From Flavobacterium cutihirudinis (GTDB lineage Bacteria; Bacteroidota; Bacteroidia; Flavobacteriales; Flavobacteriaceae): a DNA stretch of 64,000 bases. The notes under the pieces were generated by a model that was not told where the DNA came from, did not search any database, and was given only the letters and a program-made list of their open reading frames with translations. This document shows positions 53,032 through 60,529 of the stretch, in pieces. Each line of letters opens with the position of its first letter. Within the stretch, counting starts at the first letter, position 1. A program made the translations under genes and the position numbers. The DNA is taken from NCBI RefSeq assembly GCF_003385895.1, contig NZ_QRDQ01000007.1:496001-560000 (forward strand). The letters are read 5' to 3'.

Positions 53032-53919
53032 CTAATGTTTTTTCTTAAAACGCAGAATTCCGCCGCTTGCATCTTTTATATATTGAATAAACATAAAAGC
53101 ATCTGGATCAAGTTGTGTTATTTCCTCTTTTATACGAAGTAATTCCAAACGGGTGACAATGGTTACAATAATATCGCAATCCCATTTTTCATTAAAACTA
53201 TCTGGCAAATAACCACGTTCTCCTTTTATAATGGTTATGCCTTTTCTAAATTTTGTGGCGATCAATTCTTTTATTTCGTCGCTTTTGGCTGAAATAATAT
53301 GAAGTGAAATATATTGCTCAACGCCTTGTGAAATGTAATCTAATGATTTTACAGCTGAGAAATAAGTAACAATAGAATACAATGCAGTCGATATTCCGAA
53401 ATACCAGGCTGCAGCGAGAAATAGCAAACTATTTATACCAAAGATTACTTCAGAAACATTTAAACCAATTTTTCTTGTAGTAAGCAAAGCTAAAATCTCA
53501 ATACCATCGGCCGTAGAGCCACTCCGAATACAAAATCCCATACCGACACCAATGAGACAACCTCCAAACAAAGCGATTAATAAACGATCTGAAGTCACGG
53601 CCTCAATATGAACAAAATTAATGCTCAAGGCTATCATTACGAAAGTTATCAGACTTTGAAAAGCGAAAGTACTTCCAAGAATTTTTTGTCCAATAAAGAG
53701 AAACGGAATGTTTAAAACAAGAATTAAGGCTCCAAGCGGAAGATGAAAAACTTCATGTAAAAGAATCGAAATTCCGATTACGCCGCCATCTAAAAATTTA
53801 TTTGGAAGCATAAATCCTTTTAAGGCTAAAGTGATAAGAATTACTCCAATTAAATTGAGAAGGATATTTTTAAAATTAAAAATTTCTTTCCAATCTATTG
53901 CGTGTTTTATTGCAGTCAT
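53032..53919 (-). CDS. YitT family membrane protein
   Basis: The 295-residue protein has five or six helices in the DUF161/YitT pattern (GVILITLALKGFMLPNKFLDGGVIGIS, GFCIRSGSTADGIEIL, YSIVTYFSAVKSLDYISQGVEQ) and a C-terminal cytoplasmic DUF2179 domain (KFRKGITIIKGERGYL, ITQLDPDAFMFIQ). Function is unknown. The ATG at 53919 was chosen: a possible TTG start at 53940 lies inside the TATTTTTG promoter element. Confidence 0.92.
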   Translation of the reverse strand: MTAIKHAIDWKEIFNFKNILLNLIGVILITLALKGFMLPNKFLDGGVIGISILLHEVFHLPLGALILVLNIPFLFIGQKILGSTFAFQSLITFVMIALSINFVHIEAVTSDRLLIALFGGCLIGVGMGFCIRSGSTADGIEILALLTTRKIGLNVSEVIFGINSLLFLAAAWYFGISTALYSIVTYFSAVKSLDYISQGVEQYISLHIISAKSDEIKELIATKFRKGITIIKGERGYLPDSFNEKWDCDIIVTIVTRLELLRIKEEITQLDPDAFMFIQYIKDASGGILRFKKKH

Positions 53920-53937
53920 AAGCGTGGGATTGGTTAA

Positions 53938-53945
53938 CAAAAATA
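53938..53945 (-). promoter_or_regulatory. -7 promoter element TATTTTTG
   Basis: Minus-strand TATTTTTG, 18 bp before the yitT ATG at 53919. It fixes the start codon. Confidence 0.62.
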
Positions 53946-54104
53946 AAATCGGAATTTATTTGTAAAACGCTTAAAAACAATATTTTACATTTATAAATAT
54001 AAAGAATTTACTTCTTTTGTTTTGCATTTGTTCGACGAAATGGCGGTTTAATCCGTTTAAATCACCGTTAGGCGATTTTATAAACTTTGGAATAAAAAAA
54101 TTAC

Positions 54105-54112
54105 TAAATTTG
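54105..54112 (+). promoter_or_regulatory. -7 promoter element TAAATTTG
   Basis: A perfect TAnnTTTG match 106 bp before the ATG at 54219. It gives a ~100-nt leader to the two-gene cyclase operon. Confidence 0.5.
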
Positions 54113-54218
54113 ATTTATTATAAAAGTATTTGTTCCTCAAAATCAACCTGTTAAACTGTGGTTCCTGACTAATTTTTGGCCTGTAAAAAATAAATTAATT
54201 AACCTAAAAAATTAAATT

Positions 54219-54671
54219 ATGGGTAAAAATGTCCAGATAGTTTTAACTGTTGATGCCAGCAGTCTCTATCATATGGAAAATCCTTCGCAGGATGATATTC
54301 ACGATCATTGTTCACTTTCTGATGATAATGATGGAGTTAGTGAAACCGGAAAAGTTGTTGATTTTTTAAGCAATGTCTATATTGCTCAAAATGTGGAATG
54401 GGTGGGCGAGTCTACAGACGAAGGTTATGATGTTGCAATTGATAGTATTGTTTATGATTTTGACCTAAACGATCCAAGTGATATTTATTTTCTCGATGAT
54501 GACATTACTATTACTGGCTCAGGAGGCAGAAACAGCAAAGTCATTGCAACTGTAAAAGATCAGGCCGATATAGCCGAAACCAATAATATCTACAAAATCA
54601 ATTTTAGTATTCATTATCAGGATACCATTAAAAAATACCTCGTTGATCCTAAATTAAAAGCCAATACATAA
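54219..54671 (+). CDS. Acidic hypothetical protein upstream of adenylate cyclase (AidA/PixA-like?)
   Basis: The 150-residue acidic soluble protein starts MGKNVQIVLTVDASSLYHM and ends YKINFSIHYQDTIKKYLVDPKLK. The strand order and the terminal Y.I.F.I...Y..DPKL resemble AidA/PixA inclusion-body-type proteins, but the match is weak and from memory only. Asp is very common (DDNDG, LDDDIT), which may mean calcium binding. It ends 5 bp before the TPR-cyclase gene, so the two are one operon and the proteins may act together. Confidence 0.62.
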   Translation: MGKNVQIVLTVDASSLYHMENPSQDDIHDHCSLSDDNDGVSETGKVVDFLSNVYIAQNVEWVGESTDEGYDVAIDSIVYDFDLNDPSDIYFLDDDITITGSGGRNSKVIATVKDQADIAETNNIYKINFSIHYQDTIKKYLVDPKLKANT

Positions 54672-54676
54672 AGATC

Positions 54677-56500
54677 GTGAAGAAACAGATGCAAATTGCT
54701 AAAATGTATTTTACGATTTTGATAATCTGTTTTTTATCTATTCTTTGCCATGCTCAGAATCAAAAAACTGCCGACAGTTTGGAGAATGTTTACAAAGAAA
54801 ACAAACTGTCCGGAGAAGCTAAACTGGAATTGTTGCGGAATCTAGCTTTTAACGAAGTAAGGGATCTTAAATTATCTCTTAAATACGCTGACGAACTCAT
54901 ACGATTATCAAAGGCCGGAAACAACTATCTCTATCTTCATCGCGGTTATTTGCAAAAAGGAAATTCCTATCGTCTTTTGGGAGATTTAAACATGGCTTTG
55001 GATGCTTTTTTTAAAAGTAAAGATGCCGCTGTTCAAGCTGATTTTCCTGCTGGAGAAGGCTCTGCAAATATGTCTATTGCCGATGTGTATTCGGTTATGG
55101 ATAACACTTTAAATGCCCAAATGTATTACAATAAAGCCATTTTGATTCTGAGAAAAACTACCGATACAGTTTCTTTGGCGACAGCCTTATTAAATGCAGG
55201 CGAAGAATATTCGAAAAGTAAAAAGTTTGAAAATGCGTTGGCTTATTACAAAGAGTCGGGCGAATTGTTTAAAAAGGCAAATTATTTAATTGGCACGGCT
55301 TACAATTTGGGAAATATCGGGATGCTTTATGCCGAGCAGGGAAAAGATGATCTGGCGATGAAGAATATAAATGAAGCCATTGTTATTCTGGAAAAATTAG
55401 AAGATTATTATGCTATTTCGGATTATCTGACTTATATGTCCGACATCTATTTAAAACGAAATAATTGGAAAAAAGCTTTGGCTTATGCCGAAGAAAGTTT
55501 GAGTTTAGCACAGAAATATGGATTAAAAGAACAGCTGAGCAATTCCAATTTGAAACTTTCAGAATTGTACCAGAAATCGGGTAATTTTAAGGAATCACTT
55601 CATTATTTTAAAGATCATATTGTTTATCGCGACAGTGTAAATAATATTGAAATGGTGGAGAAAATGGCCGATATCCGAACAAATGCTGAAGTTGCACAAA
55701 AACAAATAGAAGTCAATTTACTCAATCAGCAAAAAAAGACACAGAAAATTATCGCAATTTCATCCATAATTTCATTTGTATTAGTGCTTTTACTGGCTTT
55801 TGGATTGTACCGAAGATATAAATTTGTGCATAAAACCAATAAAATTATTGAAAGAGAAAAAAATCGCTCAAACACTTTATTGCTTAATATCTTGCCCGAA
55901 GAAACCGCAGCTGAATTGAAAGAAACCGGAAAAGTGCTAGCGAAAAAATTCGAATCGGTAAGTGTACTCTTCACCGATTTTGAAGGATTTACAAGTTATG
56001 CAGAGAATTTGCCACCGGAAAAACTGGTTGATACAGTAGATTATTACTTTTCTAAATTTGATGAAATAATCGAAAAATACGATTTGGAAAAAATCAAAAC
56101 GGTAGGAGATTCCTATATGTGTGCTGGTGGATTGCCTTATCCGTCTGATAATCATGCAACTTTAATGGTTCTTGCTGCCTTGGAAATGCTTAAATTTGTT
56201 GAAGACTCGAAATCAAAAACAGATTTTAATGAAACGCGCTTTAATATCAGAATTGGTATTAATTCGGGGCCGGTTGTTGCAGGAATTGTCGGAACTAAAA
56301 AATTCGCTTATGATATTTGGGGAGATGCAGTAAATATCGCATCGAGAATGGAATCTAATTCGGAACCCGGAAAAATCAATATTTCTGAAAACACCTATCA
56401 ATTAATAAAGGACGAATTTAGTTGCAGTTATAGAGGCGAAATTGAAGTGAAAAATAAAGGAATGATGAAAATGTATTTTGTAAACAAACTTTTGAATTGA
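54677..56500 (+). CDS. TPR-repeat class III adenylate cyclase
   Basis: The 607-residue protein has a signal peptide (ILIICFLSILCHAQ), periplasmic TPR repeats (about 40-330), a transmembrane helix (~356-376), and a cytoplasmic class III cyclase domain (~425-590). Metal Asp are D434 (FTDFEGF) and D478 (VGDSYM); the adenine-selecting pair K474 and D546 (YDIWGD) points to cAMP; N553 and R557 are the transition-state residues. The start is GTG (54677), or ATG nine bases later. A periplasmic TPR sensor controlling cAMP synthesis is the simplest model. Confidence 0.92.
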   Translation: MKKQMQIAKMYFTILIICFLSILCHAQNQKTADSLENVYKENKLSGEAKLELLRNLAFNEVRDLKLSLKYADELIRLSKAGNNYLYLHRGYLQKGNSYRLLGDLNMALDAFFKSKDAAVQADFPAGEGSANMSIADVYSVMDNTLNAQMYYNKAILILRKTTDTVSLATALLNAGEEYSKSKKFENALAYYKESGELFKKANYLIGTAYNLGNIGMLYAEQGKDDLAMKNINEAIVILEKLEDYYAISDYLTYMSDIYLKRNNWKKALAYAEESLSLAQKYGLKEQLSNSNLKLSELYQKSGNFKESLHYFKDHIVYRDSVNNIEMVEKMADIRTNAEVAQKQIEVNLLNQQKKTQKIIAISSIISFVLVLLLAFGLYRRYKFVHKTNKIIEREKNRSNTLLLNILPEETAAELKETGKVLAKKFESVSVLFTDFEGFTSYAENLPPEKLVDTVDYYFSKFDEIIEKYDLEKIKTVGDSYMCAGGLPYPSDNHATLMVLAALEMLKFVEDSKSKTDFNETRFNIRIGINSGPVVAGIVGTKKFAYDIWGDAVNIASRMESNSEPGKINISENTYQLIKDEFSCSYRGEIEVKNKGMMKMYFVNKLLN

Positions 56501-56530
56501 AAATTTCAGTTAAGCTGAATAAGTTTTTTT

Positions 56531-56607
56531 GCCACAGATTATAGGATTTAAAGGGTTTTTAATCTGTGGAGAAATAAAAAAATCTTTGTAAATCCTATAA
56601 TCTGTGG
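56531..56607. repeat. Perfect 19-bp inverted repeat
   Basis: GCCACAGATTATAGGATTT (56531-56549) and its exact reverse complement (56589-56607) flank a 39-bp spacer that contains a further AATCTGTGG. It is a dispersed intergenic element and may end the cyclase transcript. Confidence 0.8.
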
Positions 56608-56645
56608 CATAACTTTTTTATAGTCACTCATCAAAAATAATTAGA

Positions 56646-57503
56646 ATGAAAGCTCCATATTTAATTACAAAAGAAGAAGTTCTAAAAATCTACAAACCGG
56701 TAAACCCAAAGGCACATAAAGGAATTCAAGGTCATGCCGTGATTATTGCGGGCAGTTATGGTAAAATTGGCGCAGCCGTTTTAGCTTCAAAATCCTGCTT
56801 AAAAACGGGTTGCGGTTTAGTCACGACTTTTGTGCCAAAATGTGGCTATCAAATTCTTCAGATTTCTATTCCCGAAGTTATGGTTGTCACCGATGAAAAT
56901 GCAAATTTCATCACGAATATTCATTTACCATTAATTCCACAAGCGATAGGATTTGGACCCGGAATAGGGCTGGAACTAGCCACACAAAAAGCACTTTTTG
57001 AATTTTTAAGAGTAAATAAAGTGCCTTTAGTTTTAGATGCCGATGCTTTAAATATTATTTCAGAAAATATATCGTGGCTGGAATTGGTTCCTGAGGACAC
57101 AATTCTTACTCCACATCCAAAAGAATTAGAACGTTTAATAGGAAAATGGAATTCAGAATCCGAGAAATTTCAGAAAACAATTTCTTTCTCAGAAAAGTAT
57201 AAAGTCATCGTCGTCATGAAAGGCGCACCGACATTTATTATAAATAGAACTTCCGTCTACGAAAACACAACCGGAAATGCCGCACTTGCAACAGCGGGAA
57301 GCGGCGACACTTTAACCGGAATCCTCACAAGCCTTTTAGCTCAAGGTTACGAACCAAAATATGCTTCAAAATTGGGCGTTTATCTTCATGGCTTAACCGC
57401 TGATTTGGCCTTGCCTAAAACGGGTCATGAATCCTTTACAGCTTCTACCATCATTAAATATTTAGGAAAAGCTTTTTTAGAATTAGATAATTTGTCAATT
57501 TGA
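56646..57503 (+). CDS. nnrD: ADP-dependent NAD(P)H-hydrate dehydratase
   Basis: The 285-residue ribokinase-like enzyme repairs hydrated NAD(P)H. Key motifs: KGIQGHAVIIAGSYGKIGAAVLASKS at the N-terminus, VLDADALNII, ILTPHPKELERL and the catalytic TAGSGDTLTGILTSLLAQG. It is the stand-alone YjeF C-terminal domain; the epimerase half (NnrE) is not fused. No adjacent nnrE gene is present. Length is normal for single-domain NnrD. Confidence 0.93.
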   Translation: MKAPYLITKEEVLKIYKPVNPKAHKGIQGHAVIIAGSYGKIGAAVLASKSCLKTGCGLVTTFVPKCGYQILQISIPEVMVVTDENANFITNIHLPLIPQAIGFGPGIGLELATQKALFEFLRVNKVPLVLDADALNIISENISWLELVPEDTILTPHPKELERLIGKWNSESEKFQKTISFSEKYKVIVVMKGAPTFIINRTSVYENTTGNAALATAGSGDTLTGILTSLLAQGYEPKYASKLGVYLHGLTADLALPKTGHESFTASTIIKYLGKAFLELDNLSI

Positions 57504-57529
57504 TAATTAGATAATAACACGTGCAGTTT

Positions 57530-57627
57530 GTCATCCTGAGGAACGAAGGATCACACTCGAAACTCCACACAGTAATTTGCCAATCTTTGTAGAGCTTCTA
57601 GTGTGATCCTTCGTTCCTCAGGATGAC
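57530..57627. repeat. Palindromic element A, 28-bp perfect arms
   Basis: The left arm 57530-57557 (begins GTCATCCTGAGGAACGAAGG) is exactly complementary to 57600-57627. The loop contains GCCAATCTTTGTAGAGCT (57579-57596), also found in element B at 59097-59114. Confidence 0.85.
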
Positions 57628-57686
57628 ATAAAATGAGAATAAATCTGCTAAATCAATCTGCGAGAACAAAACTTTGCGATTCCGCT

Positions 57687-57750
57687 CCCGATAGCTATCG
57701 GGATTGCAAGATTAAAAAAACTTAGCGCCTTTGTGCCTTCGTGGCAAAAA
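57687..57750. repeat. CCCGATAGCTATCGGG palindrome and GTGGCAAA repeat
   Basis: A perfect 16-bp palindrome CCCGATAGCTATCGGG (57687-57702) is followed by CTTAGCGCCTTTGTGCCTTC and GTGGCAAA (57721-57748). A related CTTAGTGCCTTCGTGGCAAA lies at 59176-59195, on the other side of the HipA-like/DUF3037 pair. Confidence 0.7.
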
Positions 57751-57753
57751 CCG

Positions 57754-57761
57754 TAGATTTG
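57754..57761 (+). promoter_or_regulatory. -7 promoter element TAGATTTG, near-leaderless
   Basis: A perfect TAnnTTTG whose last G is six bases before the ATG at 57767, the same spacing as at 6606-6613. Confidence 0.52.
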
Positions 57762-57766
57762 TATTT

Positions 57767-58549
57767 ATGAAAAACAACTTCGATCTCAGAACGGTAAACG
57801 TCATGCGATATATAACGCCACTGCGCGAAGGCGGTTCTTTACCCGCTTTGGCAGAAGCCGATGACGATTTTAAATACGTATTAAAATTTAGAGGAGCCGG
57901 TCACGGTGTAAAAGCGCTTATAGCCGAATTAGTTGGCGGACAAATAGCAAAAGCCTTAAAACTTCAATTACCGGAGTTAGTTTTCGCCAATCTAGACGAA
58001 GCTTTCGGAAGAACCGAAGCCGACGAAGAAATTCAGGATTTACTACAAGGAAGTCAGGGATTGAATCTGGCGCTTCATTTTTTATCTGGCGCGATTACTT
58101 TTGATCCTGTTGTAACGACTGTGGATGCGAAATTAGCGTCGCAAATCGTTTGGTTGGATGCTTATATCACAAACGTAGACAGAACTTTTAAAAACACCAA
58201 TATGTTAATCTGGCATAAAGAATTATGGCTGATTGATCACGGCGCATGTTTGTATTTCCATCATTCATGGAACAATTGGGAACAACATGCTAAAAGTCCG
58301 TTTGCGTTGATAAAAGATCACGTTTTATTGCCTCAGGCTACACTTTTGAAAGAAGTTGATGCCGAATTTAAAGTGATTTTAACGCCACAAGTTTTAGAAG
58401 AAATTGTCAATACCATTCCGTTGGACTGGTTGCAATGGGAAGACGCAGATGAAACACCGGAAGCATTGCGAAATGTTTACTTACAGTTTTTAAAGACAAG
58501 ATTAGAGAATTCAGAAATATTTGTAAATCAGGCTCAAAATGCAAGATAA
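57767..58549 (+). CDS. HipA-like kinase family protein
   Basis: The 260-residue protein matches the stand-alone HipA-like family: YITPLREGGSLPALAEADD, YVLKFRGAGHGVKALIAEL, PELVFANLDEAFGRTEAD, IQDLLQGSQGLNLALHFL, IVWLDAYITNVDRTFKNTN (catalytic D138, N143), LIDHGACLYFHHSW (metal D157) and IKDHVLLP. It keeps the HipA kinase core but lacks the N-terminal HipA part and a HipB antitoxin gene. The ATG at 57767 was chosen because of the promoter position; the frame reaches 57731. It overlaps the DUF3037 gene by 11 bp. The substrate is unknown. Confidence 0.88.
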   Translation: MKNNFDLRTVNVMRYITPLREGGSLPALAEADDDFKYVLKFRGAGHGVKALIAELVGGQIAKALKLQLPELVFANLDEAFGRTEADEEIQDLLQGSQGLNLALHFLSGAITFDPVVTTVDAKLASQIVWLDAYITNVDRTFKNTNMLIWHKELWLIDHGACLYFHHSWNNWEQHAKSPFALIKDHVLLPQATLLKEVDAEFKVILTPQVLEEIVNTIPLDWLQWEDADETPEALRNVYLQFLKTRLENSEIFVNQAQNAR

Positions 58550-58922
58550 TCACTTATACGAATATGCTGTAATTCGTGTTGTGCCAAGGGTAGAACGCGA
58601 AGAATTCCTGAATATCGGAATCATTTTGTTTTGCAAAAAAGCCAAATTTATAAAAGTACTTTTCCACTTGAATAAAGAAAAAATCCAAGCACTTTCTAAT
58701 GATTTCGACATCGAACAATTAGAATGCAATTTAACTTCATTAGAAAAGATAGCAAAAGGAGCCAAAGACGGAGGTCCAATCGCTGAATTTGAGATTCCGG
58801 AGCGTTTTAGATGGTTGACTGCAATTAGAAGTTCTGCGATTCAAACTTCAAGACCGCATCCGGGTTTGTGTCAGGATTTGGAGAAAACGATTCAGAGATT
58901 GTTTGAAGAGTTAGTTCTTTAA
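58539..58922 (+). CDS. DUF3037 family protein
   Basis: The 127-residue protein matches DUF3037: YEYAVIRVVPRVEREEFLNIGIILFC at the start, then a basic strand, FEIPERFRWLTAIRSSAIQTSRPHPGLC and a C-terminal helix. The family is of unknown function and is often encoded directly after a HipA-like kinase, as here with 11 bp of overlap. This suggests it is the partner, substrate or regulator of that kinase. It may serve as the antitoxin-like half, but no evidence beyond gene order exists here. Confidence 0.85.
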   Translation: MQDNHLYEYAVIRVVPRVEREEFLNIGIILFCKKAKFIKVLFHLNKEKIQALSNDFDIEQLECNLTSLEKIAKGAKDGGPIAEFEIPERFRWLTAIRSSAIQTSRPHPGLCQDLEKTIQRLFEELVL

Positions 58923-58969
58923 AGAGGGACAAAGTTACAGAGAGACAAAGTGACAAAGGTTTTCTGTAG

Positions 58970-58989
58970 AGACGCACTGCAGTGCGTCT
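58970..58989. repeat. Palindrome AGACGCACTGCAGTGCGTCT
   Basis: A perfect 20-bp palindrome, preceded by a GACAAAG-rich segment (58926-58957) like those near 1534 and 41710. A one-base variant is at 1581-1600. Confidence 0.75.
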
Positions 58990-59049
58990 AACGTATTGTA
59001 AAATTCCGAAAAGAAATGCCAATTTCGATAGAATTTTCCCCCAATCTTA

Positions 59050-59145
59050 TCATTTCGAGGAACGAGAAATCTCCACAAGTGGCTCCGTTACAATAAGCCA
59101 ATCTTTGTAGAGCTACTCGTGGAGATTTCTCGTTCCTCGAAATGA
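59050..59145. repeat. Palindromic element B, 27-bp perfect arms
   Basis: The left arm 59050-59076 (begins TCATTTCGAGGAACGAGAAA) is exactly complementary to 59119-59145. It has the same 18-base loop core as element A, while the arms differ in a compensated way. Confidence 0.85.
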
Positions 59146-59202
59146 CAAACAGGATGGGAACTTTAACTAAAAAAGCTTAGTGCCTTCGTGGCAAAACAAA
59201 AA

Positions 59203-59751
59203 CTAAAAATCCAATATCCCAAAGAGGCATTTATTAGAAAAATGAAGCTTTACATTTTCCTTTTTTTGATTTTCAATGACCAATAAATCATAAGCTTCCA
59301 TCTGGTATGGTTTATTATTAATTGTAATAACTGTTGCCTCTAAAGAAAATAAAATAATGATTTCAGCATTAGAATTCTGCTCTTTATTTGTTATGATCAG
59401 TTTGTGATGGTGGGTTTTTTCAGAAACCATCCAATTAAAATCAATACCTTTTGAATAAGAAGTTACGTCATCATCCGAATTAAACTCCATGATTTCATAT
59501 TTCTCATAGCATTTTTTCTCTTTGTTTATCTCAATATCTAAACAACCATCAAGCATAACCAAGTATCGGTGATAGCCCTTAAATTTGGTAAATTCTGATG
59601 GCGCTTGCTCTATTGTAGCACTGCTTATTCTGAATATAAAATCTCTATCGGCATAGTTTGCTGTTTTCGGATAAATCATATATTCATATGTCAATCCGCC
59701 GCTCCAAACAGAGGCTTTGCTACTTTTTTTATGTAAAAGATGGATGTTCAT
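59203..59751 (-). CDS. HutD/Ves family protein
   Basis: The 182-residue double cupin-like protein matches HutD/Ves: SVWSGGLTYEYMIYPKTANYADRDFIFRISSATIE is the family signature, followed by GYHRYLVMLDGCLDIE and a second beta-barrel half. HutD proteins are linked to histidine use in some bacteria and Ves to cold response; binding of a small effector is suspected. No hut genes are near, so the role here is open. The gene is followed by the repeats at 59050-59195. Confidence 0.88.
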   Translation of the reverse strand: MNIHLLHKKSSKASVWSGGLTYEYMIYPKTANYADRDFIFRISSATIEQAPSEFTKFKGYHRYLVMLDGCLDIEINKEKKCYEKYEIMEFNSDDDVTSYSKGIDFNWMVSEKTHHHKLIITNKEQNSNAEIIILFSLEATVITINNKPYQMEAYDLLVIENQKKENVKLHFSNKCLFGILDF

Positions 59752-59766
59752 TTGCTATCTAAATTC

Positions 59767-60273
59767 TTAAAGCTGTTTTTCTAAGAAAATAAATTCCAAA
59801 GGTTCTTCGGAAACCGTAACATGAATTCCGCTTTCCGGAAAAGCCTCTCTTTCGCCTGTATCTACATAACCATGTCGTTTGTACCAAGCAATAAGTTCTT
59901 CACGAACCGAAATTACCGTCATAATAATAGAAGACAATCCTAAAGATTTAGCATGATTTTCGGCTTCAGCCAAAAGCTTTTTCCCAATTCCACTGTTTTG
60001 AAGTTCAGGTGAAACAGTTAACATTCCTAAGTATAATTGATGCCCTTTTTCAACCAATAAAACCGACCCGATGATTTTGTCATTCTCTGTAAACTTCAGA
60101 ATTGTATTTTTTGGATTCTGAAGTATTTCTGTCATTTCTTCTTCGTCGGTTCTTTTTCCTTCCAATAAATGTGCTTCTGTAGTCCAGCCTTTTTTAGAAG
60201 TCTCGCCTCTGTAGGCTGAATTTATTAAGGTGGTTAATGCTGGAATGTCTTGTAATGTTGCTTTTGTAATCAT
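59767..60273 (-). CDS. GNAT family N-acetyltransferase
   Basis: The 168-residue protein is a GNAT acetyltransferase: MITKATLQDIPALTTLINSAYRG at the N-terminus, the acetyl-CoA motif QNSGIGKKLLAEAENHA and the C-terminal YKRHGYVDTGERE. The substrate is not predictable. The frame reaches back to 60390, but that part runs through a palindromic repeat; the ATG at 60273 gives the standard family start. It is 15 bp upstream of hutD on the same strand. Confidence 0.88.
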   Translation of the reverse strand: MITKATLQDIPALTTLINSAYRGETSKKGWTTEAHLLEGKRTDEEEMTEILQNPKNTILKFTENDKIIGSVLLVEKGHQLYLGMLTVSPELQNSGIGKKLLAEAENHAKSLGLSSIIMTVISVREELIAWYKRHGYVDTGEREAFPESGIHVTVSEEPLEFIFLEKQL

Positions 60274-60312
60274 GGTTAAGCGATGCTGAATTATAAGGAA
60301 TATCTGAATTGC

Positions 60313-60392
60313 CTCCAGCTTTAGCTGGAGAAACAAAAGTACATTAGAAAATGGCTTTAGCCAAAGTTTTTTAGTTTTGGTTAAAGCCATTT
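60313..60392. repeat. Two palindromic repeats upstream of the GNAT gene
   Basis: CTCCAGCTTTAGCTGGAG (60313-60330) is a perfect 8-bp-arm hairpin. AAATGGCTTTA (60349-60359) pairs with TTAAAGCCATTT (60381-60392). Both are typical intergenic repeats and no coding is likely. Confidence 0.75.
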
Positions 60393-60529
60393 CTTGTGTT
60401 TATTTCCGAATGTTCGGTTAAACTATACTCATTCACTTTTAAGCAAATGTTGTTATTCGTAAGTGAAATTATATCTTCTGACTAGTAATTTGCTGCCGTC
60501 ATTATCCATTAATGTTTGTGTTAATATTG

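Noticed and set aside
53920..53940. TTG start of the YitT protein
   Set aside because: It overlaps the TATTTTTG promoter element; the ATG at 53919 is correctly placed.
57530..57627. Insertion sequence or attachment site
   Set aside because: No transposase or integrase gene is present and no target-site duplication was seen; it is described only as a palindromic repeat.
57731..57766. Upstream start of the HipA-like kinase
   Set aside because: These codons run through a dispersed repeat and over the TAGATTTG element; the ATG at 57767 fits the family start.
60274..60390. Upstream start of the GNAT protein
   Set aside because: The extra 39 residues are encoded by palindromic repeats and are absent from normal GNAT proteins.
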